DNA from: Bdellovibrionales bacterium
GTDB taxonomy: Bacteria; Bdellovibrionota; Bdellovibrionia; Bdellovibrionales; UBA1609
NCBI GenBank assembly: GCA_020434645.1
Contig: JAGRAK010000150.1
Span: 1 to 5,417, forward strand
Length of the DNA stretch: 5,417 nucleotides
Reading direction: 5' to 3'
The stretch's first letter is position 1, and each line of letters begins with the position of its first letter. Below, piece after piece: positions 1 through 5,417 of this stretch. Under the pieces are notes generated by a model. The model was not told where the DNA came from, searched no databases, and was given only the letters and a program-made list of their open reading frames with translations. Made by a program: the position numbers and the translations under genes.

Positions 1-1549
1 TCAGCCCATACAATTTGTTAATAGTGGTTGGACGGAGGAGGCTATTAGCCAAAACAAAACTGAGGTTCAGACCATATTTTCTCAGTGTGGGGTCAAAATT
101 GAGTGGGATGAAATAATAAAACACCAAAGCCAAAGTGTTGAAGTGTATTTTGATCTCGAGGGATACTCAGAGGTAGATGAAGAGCATGATGCCAATGGTA
201 GTCTTATTTACGGCAGAATGTATCCCGCTCAAGACAGTGTTAGGGTTTTCTTTTTCGAGCGGTTTGACGCGGAGTATGGGGGGCTATTGTCAACGGCAGT
301 CCCTTTAATGCGAGTGGTGAAAGCAGATCAAGAGCCGGTTCTTAATACTGTATGGATGTCTTATAGCGTTGATAGTTTTCGTACGACTCCGGTTCAAGAG
401 GGCGGCGTTCACGATGGTTACAATGTTCTTGCCCATGAGCTGGGGCACATTCTTTTAAATGATCAACATACTGAAGACAATTGGATTTATAATCTCATGA
501 ATGAACAGCCATCAAAAATAAATGGGCGGCTGACGAGTGCTCAGTGTGAGAGAATTAAAAACTCACCTTTGGTTCATCCTTTGTCTAACCCAAATAAAAG
601 CAAGACTTGTGCAAATATCACGTCAAGATTAAGTCGTAATATTTTCTTTGAAGATCAGCACTTAAATGAATCGCCCGAAAATTGCGAGCGTGTGGGTGAG
701 ATTATAAGTGAGCTAGAGCTTGTTCAAGAAAGTGTAAGTGATTTGCAGCCGGTTTTTGGAGTGGATTTCTATTTCACAAGAATGCCGAGCGATATTCAAT
801 TTATGGATCGACATGTTTTTGAAAGTAGTTTGAACATAAGCTACGACCCACAAGGTCGTATACCACTCACTATCGAACAACAAAAAGTGTTGTGGTCACA
901 TGAGTTGGGTCACGCCATTTTGAATGCTCAACTTAAGGTGGACTGGTCTTGGTATGCTGAGCGCCTTGGGCTGTTAGAAAAATGGGGCGATGCCGTTGCC
1001 GAATCGACAGAGCTTGAAGGGCAGCTCGCTTTAGCATTAGAGTTAGAAGAGCAGGTGAAGATAAGACTTCGAATCCAAGAATTAAATGAGATCATTCAAC
1101 AGCAAATGAAAATCCTAAATCAACTGGAAAACAAAATGGAGTTTGAAACTATTTTGGCGCCATATCATGAGCTATTTGCTGATGCGATTGCGATTATTTA
1201 TGCAGATGACCCAAAAATTATTAAATCTTCACTTGCTAACCCACAAGATTCGGATGGGGCTCAACTGCCAGATCGTGAACGAAGAGCATTGAGTGATCGT
1301 GACTACAGTTATTTAAGGGATGTATCCGCTTGGGATCGTACAGAGGTTCACACCATGCTCACGCCGAGTTTGGCTGCATGGTGGCAAAAGATCACTGACC
1401 CCAACCCGTTTGCTCACTTAACTAAACAAGAGCATATCCACAATTTATACCGCAGTATTTTGTTTGAAATTAAATCGCGTACAAGTGATCCCGATTTGTG
1501 GGAGTTGTCGCCTCAGCAGGTAAATGAGCGCTTAATAAAGCGATTGTAA
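1..1549 (+). CDS. Two-module zinc metalloprotease (5' end outside window)
   Basis: The frame is open from nt 2 to the TAA at 1547-1549 (515 visible residues, numbered from nt 2) with no in-frame ATG near the edge, so the start and any signal peptide lie upstream. A GTG at 143 is open to both sides and is not a convincing start. Module 1 has HELGH at 145-149 and another His at 156, giving HExxHx6H. An NLM at 164-166 resembles a metzincin Met-turn, followed by a 'LTSAQCERIKNSPL' segment. Canonical metzincins have HExxHxxGxxH, so the third His is one residue late and the Gly is missing. Module 2 has a second HELGH at 300-304 and HELFAD at 389-394, whose Glu390 could be the third zinc ligand as in gluzincins. 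Between these, residues about 337-382 are rich in Glu, Leu and Gln and look like a coiled coil. Four Cys (29, 182, 203, 228) would suit a secreted or periplasmic protein with disulfides. Substrate unknown. Zinc-protease nature is fairly sure; activity of each site is inferred. Confidence 0.75.
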   Translation, partial: QPIQFVNSGWTEEAISQNKTEVQTIFSQCGVKIEWDEIIKHQSQSVEVYFDLEGYSEVDEEHDANGSLIYGRMYPAQDSVRVFFFERFDAEYGGLLSTAVPLMRVVKADQEPVLNTVWMSYSVDSFRTTPVQEGGVHDGYNVLAHELGHILLNDQHTEDNWIYNLMNEQPSKINGRLTSAQCERIKNSPLVHPLSNPNKSKTCANITSRLSRNIFFEDQHLNESPENCERVGEIISELELVQESVSDLQPVFGVDFYFTRMPSDIQFMDRHVFESSLNISYDPQGRIPLTIEQQKVLWSHELGHAILNAQLKVDWSWYAERLGLLEKWGDAVAESTELEGQLALALELEEQVKIRLRIQELNEIIQQQMKILNQLENKMEFETILAPYHELFADAIAIIYADDPKIIKSSLANPQDSDGAQLPDRERRALSDRDYSYLRDVSAWDRTEVHTMLTPSLAAWWQKITDPNPFAHLTKQEHIHNLYRSILFEIKSRTSDPDLWELSPQQVNERLIKRL

Positions 1550-1583
1550 GTACTTCTTTCATAGGCGTATGCTTATCAAAAGC

Positions 1584-1587
1584 GAGG
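1584..1587 (+). promoter_or_regulatory. Shine-Dalgarno site of rmlB (decides the start)
   Basis: GAGG lies five bases before the ATG at 1593. The in-frame ATG at 1569 has only a weak AGG three bases ahead of it, and it would add eight residues (MLIKSEDE) before the Rossmann strand. RmlB proteins normally begin a few residues before that strand, so 1593 is preferred. Confidence 0.6.
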
Positions 1588-1592
1588 ATGAA

Positions 1593-2612
1593 ATGATTCT
1601 GATAACTGGTGCTGCCGGGTTTATTGGCAGTGCGCTTGCGCATAAATTAGCATGCTTTCAAAAGCCTTTTTTGATGTTGGATAAGCTGAGTTACGCAGGT
1701 CACTATGAGAATATAAGTTCAGTTGTTGAGTCTCAATCGGCAAAATTCATACAAGGTGATATTCAAGATTATGATTTATGTTTAAAGGTACTTAAAGAAT
1801 ATTCAGTGTCTACGGTTATGAATCTGGCGGCTGAAACTCATGTTGATAATTCAATTCAAGGGCCAAAGCCATTTATAGAAACTAATATTTCAGGTACATA
1901 CGCTCTACTTGAGGCGACACGTGCTTATTGGTCAGAATTGCCGCCTCGTGAGAAATCAGCATTTCGATTTTTACATATATCCACTGATGAAGTTTTTGGC
2001 GAACTGGGTAGAGAAGGTTATTTTACTGAAGCCACTTCGTACTCACCGCGTTCGCCATATTCAGCCTCTAAGGCCGCATCTGATCATCTTGTGAGGGCTT
2101 GGCATCACACCTATGGTTTGCCAACGATTGTGACTAATTGTTCTAATAATTATGGGCCAAGGCAGTTCCCTGAAAAGCTGATACCTCGAATGATTGATTG
2201 CGCCTTACGGGGTGAGAAATTACCTGTCTATGGTAAAGGTGAAAATATTCGTGACTGGATTCATGTTGAAGACCATGTTGAGGGATTGCTGCTCGCTTAT
2301 AAAAATGGTGAGGTGGGCGAAACATATTGTTTTGGCGGGCGTTCTGAACGTAAGAATTTAGACGTCGTCACGAGTATTTGTAAGGCACTAGATGTTTTAC
2401 GACCACGATCGCAGGGTCATTACGCAGATCTGATTTCATTTGTTACAGATCGTGCAGGGCACGACTTTCGCTATGCCATAGATGATAAAAAGGCAGAGAC
2501 TGAGCTCGGGTTTAGACGGCAATATAAGTCTTTTGAAGAGGGGCTTATGCAAACTGTAAAGTGGTATTTAGAAAACACACAATGGATAGAGAAAGTAAAA
2601 TCAAAAAAATGA
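1593..2612 (+). CDS. rmlB: dTDP-glucose 4,6-dehydratase
   Basis: Second step of dTDP-L-rhamnose synthesis: converts dTDP-glucose to dTDP-4-keto-6-deoxyglucose with tightly bound NAD, in the cytoplasm. From the ATG at 1593 the protein has 339 residues, slightly short of the usual 350-360. It is an extended short-chain dehydrogenase: the Rossmann GAAGFIG is at residues 6-12 and an NAD-ribose-binding Asp at 30. The dehydratase signature Thr131-Asp132-Glu133 lies in 'STDEVFGELG', and the catalytic YxxxK is Tyr156/Lys160 in 'SPYSASK'. 'NNYGPRQFPEKLIP' (185-198) and 'RDWIHVEDH' (220-228) are typical of RmlB and set it apart from UDP-glucose 4-epimerases. It follows the protease gene by 43 bases and precedes rmlA by 46. 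Neither gap shows a convincing terminator or promoter, so it may be co-transcribed with rmlA. The alternative start at 1569 gives 347 residues. Confidence 0.96.
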   Translation: MILITGAAGFIGSALAHKLACFQKPFLMLDKLSYAGHYENISSVVESQSAKFIQGDIQDYDLCLKVLKEYSVSTVMNLAAETHVDNSIQGPKPFIETNISGTYALLEATRAYWSELPPREKSAFRFLHISTDEVFGELGREGYFTEATSYSPRSPYSASKAASDHLVRAWHHTYGLPTIVTNCSNNYGPRQFPEKLIPRMIDCALRGEKLPVYGKGENIRDWIHVEDHVEGLLLAYKNGEVGETYCFGGRSERKNLDVVTSICKALDVLRPRSQGHYADLISFVTDRAGHDFRYAIDDKKAETELGFRRQYKSFEEGLMQTVKWYLENTQWIEKVKSKK

Positions 2613-2647
2613 TTATGAACTGTCACGCAAAAATTATAGCGGCATAT

Positions 2648-2653
2648 AGGGAG
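2648..2653 (+). promoter_or_regulatory. Shine-Dalgarno site of rmlA
   Basis: AGGGAG sits five bases (all A) before the ATG at 2659. It is the strongest ribosome binding site in the window and fixes the rmlA start, which also agrees with the usual MKGILLAGG N-terminus of the family. Confidence 0.7.
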
Positions 2654-2658
2654 AAAAA

Positions 2659-3537
2659 ATGAAGGGGATACTTCTGGCAGGCGGAAGTGGATCAAGGCTT
2701 TATCCGTCAACAAAGTCCATTAGTAAGCAGCTCCTGCCGGTCTATGATAAGCCCACTATCTATTACCCGCTTTCAACTTTGATGCTGGCTGGAGTTCGTG
2801 AAGTTCTGATTATTAGCACCCCTCGAGATTTGCCTTTGATTGAAAATCTATTAGGTAGCGGTTCTGAACTTGGCCTGAAACTTGAATACGCGGTGCAAGA
2901 GTCTCCGCGTGGTATAGCCGAAGCTTTTATTATTGGTGAAAAATTTATTGATGGGTCACCATGCGCTTTAATTTTAGGTGATAATTTGTTTTACGGAAAT
3001 CAATTTCCGATATTGCTCGATCAGGCGACTCAAAATAAAAAAGGGGCTACGGTGTTTGCATATCATGTGTTAAACCCACAGGCTTACGGCGTTGTGAGTT
3101 TTGATGAAAATAAACGGGCACTTGATATTGAAGAAAAACCGAAAGATCCAAAGTCAAATTGGGCAGTCACAGGTCTTTATTTTTATGATTCGACTGTTTG
3201 CTCAAAAGCAAAATCACTAAAGCCATCAAAACGAAATGAACTTGAAATTACAGACCTAAACCGGCTTTACTTGCAAGCTGGTGAGCTTAACGTTTTATCT
3301 ATGGGGCGCGGTATTGCCTGGTTGGATACTGGCACCCATGAAACGCTGCTTGAGAGTTCGCATTTTGTTAAGATTATTGAGACCCGACAAGGCATTAAGA
3401 TTGCCTGCCTTGAAGAGATTGCTTATTTAAAGGGCTTTATTAATAAAGATCAATTTTTAAGTTTGGCCAGTAGTATGCCTGAATCCACATACGGCACTTA
3501 TGTTAGAAATCTTGCGTCAGGTAAGACGCAGTTTTAG
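2659..3537 (+). CDS. rmlA: Glucose-1-phosphate thymidylyltransferase
   Basis: First step of the dTDP-L-rhamnose pathway: glucose-1-phosphate plus dTTP gives dTDP-glucose and pyrophosphate, in the cytoplasm. The 292-residue length is normal for the family. The nucleotide-binding loop GGSGSRLYP runs from residue 8 to 16 and is followed by 'SKQLLPVYDKPTIYYPLS' (22-39), with Lys23 the likely phosphate-contacting lysine. 'QESPRGIAEAF' (80-90) is the base- and sugar-binding segment. Metal-binding aspartates are Asp108 in 'LGDN' and Asp223 in 'WLDTGT'. 'EEKP' (158-161) and 'ELEITDLN' (194-201) are further family hallmarks. RmlA is commonly inhibited by dTDP-rhamnose; that is family knowledge and is not shown here. 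Its stop codon is ten bases before the hemerythrin gene, so the two are very likely on one transcript. No damage or odd residue was seen. Confidence 0.97.
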   Translation: MKGILLAGGSGSRLYPSTKSISKQLLPVYDKPTIYYPLSTLMLAGVREVLIISTPRDLPLIENLLGSGSELGLKLEYAVQESPRGIAEAFIIGEKFIDGSPCALILGDNLFYGNQFPILLDQATQNKKGATVFAYHVLNPQAYGVVSFDENKRALDIEEKPKDPKSNWAVTGLYFYDSTVCSKAKSLKPSKRNELEITDLNRLYLQAGELNVLSMGRGIAWLDTGTHETLLESSHFVKIIETRQGIKIACLEEIAYLKGFINKDQFLSLASSMPESTYGTYVRNLASGKTQF

Positions 3538-3539
3538 GT

Positions 3540-3543
3540 GGAG
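3540..3543 (+). promoter_or_regulatory. Shine-Dalgarno site of the hemerythrin gene (decides the start)
   Basis: GGAG lies four bases before the ATG at 3548, just after the rmlA stop codon (TAG, 3535-3537). It argues for 3548 over an upstream in-frame ATG at 3500, which would lie inside rmlA and add 16 residues (MLEILRQVRRSFRWSK) that do not belong to a hemerythrin fold. Confidence 0.65.
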
Positions 3544-3547
3544 TAAA

Positions 3548-4255
3548 ATGTATAATTTAGATGCAAATAACATATTTGAGCAAATGGCTGAAGAGCATCG
3601 TGCCATCAGCGCTATGGTAGATGTTTTTGACAAGTTTATATATCAGATTCAAAGAGGCAAATCGAAAATTGATGTTCATGATTTACAAGACGTCATGTAC
3701 TTTTTTAAATTCTTTGTTGATCAGTATCACCATGCTAAAGAAGAGCAGATTTTATTTCCTGCAGCTGACAAGCAAAGCGTTGTGACAAAGCAAGGCGGGC
3801 CAAGATGTGGATTCTTTTTTGGGATGTATCTCGAACAAGGTCATTTGTCAGAAGTGCTACTTGATGTAAAAGCGTGCTCAGTGGCGATTCCAAAATATAC
3901 ACCCAATCCAGCAATAAAGTCTCTTTTACACGAAAATAATCCGCTGAGTATTCCGCTCAGCGAGCATGAAGTGGGTTATTACTCGATGCAGTTAATGGGT
4001 ATTGAGCTCAAAAAGTTTCAAGATGACCCCTCATATAATTTAGATTTTTTTGCGAAGGTGGCCTCTCGATATTCAGAAATGCTGAAAAAGCATATTCGTA
4101 AAGAAGATGAGTGCTTATTTGTAACATTGCGTAAGACTTTTCCGGCAGAATTAAGTAAGAGTCTGCTTCAAGATTTTCAAAACTTTAATAGTCAGCACTT
4201 CAATGAGCGCAGCGCTTGTCTAGAAAAGCTAGATCAGTTGCGCATCAAGTCTTAA
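3548..4255 (+). CDS. Hemerythrin-like (HHE) di-iron domain protein
   Basis: A 235-residue soluble protein with no signal peptide or membrane segment. It shows the repeated ligand pattern of HHE domains: His17 in 'AEEHRAI', then His62-x3-Glu66 in 'YHHAKEEQILFP', His140 in 'LSEHEVGYY', and His182-x3-Glu186 (with Asp187) in 'KHIRKEDECLF'. The intervals His17-His62 (45) and His140-His182 (42) match two four-helix-bundle half-repeats, so a di-iron site is likely. Between the halves is a longer segment (about 80-138) with 'GGPRCGFFFG' and a Pro-rich stretch, which is longer than in minimal hemerythrins. Known relatives bind oxygen, sense oxygen or redox state, or repair iron-sulphur clusters (RIC/YtfE); the sequence does not say which applies here. 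It is ten bases downstream of rmlA and ends with an 11-base tail-to-tail overlap with rmlD. A role in rhamnose synthesis is not known. Family assignment is firm, function open. Confidence 0.85.
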   Translation: MYNLDANNIFEQMAEEHRAISAMVDVFDKFIYQIQRGKSKIDVHDLQDVMYFFKFFVDQYHHAKEEQILFPAADKQSVVTKQGGPRCGFFFGMYLEQGHLSEVLLDVKACSVAIPKYTPNPAIKSLLHENNPLSIPLSEHEVGYYSMQLMGIELKKFQDDPSYNLDFFAKVASRYSEMLKKHIRKEDECLFVTLRKTFPAELSKSLLQDFQNFNSQHFNERSACLEKLDQLRIKS

Positions 4256-5078
4256 AAAGGTTACCAGGTAACTTAAGAATCTTAGTTGTATCGAGCACGC
4301 TGTACTTCGGGCGTGCTGCGGCTTGGGCAAATTCACTGGACGGGATCGGGATCAGTTTTGTCGTTATGTTCTTAGACTTAAATATTTCTTTGGCAAATTC
4401 ATACCAGCTGCAACTGCTGCCATTTGAATAGTGGTAAACGCCTGGCGGCACATGTTTTCGTTTTGAAACCATTTGTAGAATGACCTTTGCTAGGTCAGGG
4501 GCGTAAGTGGGCGAGCCAATTTGATCATTTATTATTTTAAGCTCTGACTTTGTTTTAGAGAGTTCAATTATTTTATTAGCAAAATTTTGTCCGTAATCAG
4601 AGTAGAGCCAAGAAGTTCTGATCACAATAGTATTGGGGTTCGACTTTTGCGCCCACTGTTCGCCGAGTAATTTGCTCTTGCCATATACACTAAGGGGCTC
4701 ACACTCGTCTTCTTCGGTATAGGGAGTTTTTTTATTTCCTGAAAAAACATAGTCAGTTGAAATATAGAAGTAATTGTCACAAACGGCAGCCAACTCTTTT
4801 GATGCTTCGGCATTGATCTTCATTGCGAGTTCAGGTTCACTTTCGGCCTTGTCGACTTGCGTGTAGGCAGCAAGATTAACTATGCAGTCTATTTTTGAAG
4901 GGATATTGCCGTTGTGGTCTGGTTTTTTGCTGTTTATCAACTCGCTAAAATATTCTTTAATATTTTCTGGCTGAGATAAGTCGACATCATGACGTGTTAA
5001 AAAAATCCAGTTAGGGCTTAAGGTCTTTAAACACAGGCCAAGTTGGCCGTTCGAGCCCAGCACATAAACGCCGCTCAC
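4245..5078 (-). CDS. rmlD: dTDP-4-dehydrorhamnose reductase
   Basis: Final step of the pathway: NAD(P)H-dependent reduction of dTDP-4-keto-L-rhamnose to dTDP-L-rhamnose in the cytoplasm. The 277-residue protein starts at a GTG (5078-5076) that overlaps the rmlC stop as GTGA, suggesting translational coupling. The dinucleotide-binding motif is GSNGQLG at residues 8-14. 'AAYTQVDKAE' (70-79), the Thr108-Asp109-Tyr110 of 'STDYVFSG', and the catalytic Tyr132/Lys136 in 'VYGKSK' are all present. 'NDQIGSPTYAPDLA' (184-197) and 'ARPKYSVLD' (255-263) are diagnostic of RmlD. Residues about 50-62 (SKKPDHNGNIPSK) look like a small insertion. The protein stops 11 residues after Lys266 in 'LDTTKI', where family members usually run some 20-25 residues further through a Trp-containing terminal helix. 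It therefore seems C-terminally short, and the missing part would lie under the hemerythrin gene. The catalytic core is intact, so it may still work. Confidence 0.94.
   Translation of the reverse strand: MSGVYVLGSNGQLGLCLKTLSPNWIFLTRHDVDLSQPENIKEYFSELINSKKPDHNGNIPSKIDCIVNLAAYTQVDKAESEPELAMKINAEASKELAAVCDNYFYISTDYVFSGNKKTPYTEEDECEPLSVYGKSKLLGEQWAQKSNPNTIVIRTSWLYSDYGQNFANKIIELSKTKSELKIINDQIGSPTYAPDLAKVILQMVSKRKHVPPGVYHYSNGSSCSWYEFAKEIFKSKNITTKLIPIPSSEFAQAAARPKYSVLDTTKILKLPGNLFKT
4251..4277. repeat. Inverted repeat at the convergent gene ends
   Basis: GTTACC (4260-4265) and GGTAAC (4267-4272) are perfect inverse copies around one base, flanked by CTTAA (4251-4255) and TTAAG (4273-4277) with four unpaired bases on one side. 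Read on the minus strand the inner stem is followed by CTTTTT, like a small intrinsic terminator. However, the T run ends before the rmlD stop codon, and the stem is short with a tight loop. It lies inside rmlD coding sequence and covers the hemerythrin stop codon. A role in ending either transcript is possible but weakly supported. Confidence 0.3.
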
Positions 5079-5417
5079 GATTGAACCAGATCTTTTAGGT
5101 GGGGGTGAATTTTATCTTTCTCAGACAGAGTGATTTCGTTATTAGTTAGTCCCCAGTCAATGGCCAGATCGGGATCATTGTAAATCACTCCGCCCTCAGA
5201 TTTTGGGTCATAATAATTATCACATTTATAGGTAATAATTGCGGATTCTGATAACACGCAATAGCCATGAGCAAAGCCTCTCGGTATCAAGAGCTGTAAA
5301 AAATTATTTTCAGATAATTCCACGGCAAAATGCTCACCAAATGTTTTTGAGTCAGGTCGAATATCTAGAGCGACATCTAAAATTTTGCCAGAAATGACTC
5401 GAATGAGTTTTGTTTGT
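5075..5417 (-). CDS. rmlC: dTDP-4-dehydrorhamnose 3,5-epimerase (5' end outside window)
   Basis: Third step of the pathway: epimerises C3 and C5 of dTDP-4-keto-6-deoxyglucose. The frame is open from the right edge (first whole codon at 5416-5414) to the TGA at 5077-5075, giving the last 113 residues of a protein usually about 180 long. The N-terminal third, with the catalytic His of the RGLH motif, is not in the window. Visible cupin-fold hallmarks are 'KLIRVISGKILDVALDIRP' (3-21 of the visible part), 'TFGEHFAVELS' (25-35), 'LLIPRGFAHGY', and 'TYKCDNYYDP', whose first Tyr matches the catalytic tyrosine. 'NDPDLAIDW' near the C-terminus is typical of the family. A GTG at 5323 is an internal valine, not a start. 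The stop overlaps the rmlD start by four bases (GTGA), so rmlC and rmlD form one transcription unit read leftwards from beyond the window. Confidence 0.95.
   Translation of the reverse strand, partial: QTKLIRVISGKILDVALDIRPDSKTFGEHFAVELSENNFLQLLIPRGFAHGYCVLSESAIITYKCDNYYDPKSEGGVIYNDPDLAIDWGLTNNEITLSEKDKIHPHLKDLVQS

Noticed and set aside
1529..1542. CGCTT-AATA-AAGCG hairpin at the end of the protease gene as a terminator
   Set aside because: The stem is five base pairs, it lies within the coding sequence before the stop codon, and no T run follows directly.
1909..2094. Short open frame on the plus strand inside rmlB
   Set aside because: It is out of frame within a strongly conserved enzyme gene, with no ribosome binding site or recognisable protein.
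2613..2658. Separate promoter between rmlB and rmlA
   Set aside because: AT-rich bases such as ATTATAG are present, but no convincing -35 and -10 pair at proper spacing was seen.
2143..2713. Two minus-strand open frames over rmlB and the start of rmlA
   Set aside because: They lie opposite conserved coding sequence and their translations resemble no family.
3942..3962. CGCTGAG and CTCAGCG inverted repeat with a seven-base loop
   Set aside because: It lies in the middle of the hemerythrin gene and arises from the near-repeat PLS-I-PLS; no regulatory context is visible.
4294..4317. AGCACGC and GCGTGCT inverted repeat with a ten-base loop as a terminator for the hemerythrin transcript
   Set aside because: It encodes the conserved ARPKYSVLD region of RmlD on the other strand and no T run follows on either strand, so codon constraint explains it as well.
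4216..4431. Plus-strand open frame across the hemerythrin and rmlD 3' ends
   Set aside because: It is antisense to the conserved C-terminal part of RmlD and has no ribosome binding site.
4622..4813. Second minus-strand open frame inside rmlD
   Set aside because: It is a shifted reading of the conserved RmlD core.

Overview
The window carries a dTDP-L-rhamnose biosynthesis locus from what is probably a Gram-negative bacterium. All four rml genes are present, but they lie in two blocks that face each other. Base composition looks moderately AT-rich (judged by eye, not counted). ATG and GTG starts with purine-rich Shine-Dalgarno sites are typical bacterial signals. I cannot name the species. 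The Met-turn 'NLM' protease next to a surface-sugar locus would suit a proteobacterium or a Bdellovibrio-like predator, but that is a weak inference.

Layout. Positions 1-1549 (+) hold the 3' part of a gene for a two-module zinc metalloprotease: a metzincin-like module, then a second HExxH module with a coiled-coil insertion. Its start is outside the window. After 43 bases comes rmlB (1593-2612, +), then rmlA (2659-3537, +). Ten bases later a hemerythrin-like di-iron protein gene follows (3548-4255, +). On the opposite strand rmlC (3' part, 5075 to the right edge) is coupled to rmlD (4245-5078) by a GTGA overlap. The last 11 bases of rmlD overlap the last 11 bases of the hemerythrin gene tail to tail.

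Function. RmlA joins glucose-1-phosphate to dTTP, RmlB makes the 4-keto-6-deoxy sugar, RmlC epimerises C3 and C5, and RmlD reduces the 4-keto group to give dTDP-L-rhamnose, the donor for O-antigen or other surface rhamnose. The hemerythrin protein has no known role in this pathway. Its place between rmlA and rmlD, and the unusually short C-terminus of RmlD where the two genes overlap, are the main oddities. The protease is probably an unrelated neighbour.

No RNA genes, mobile elements, CRISPR arrays or clear terminators were seen. No gap between genes exceeds 50 bases.
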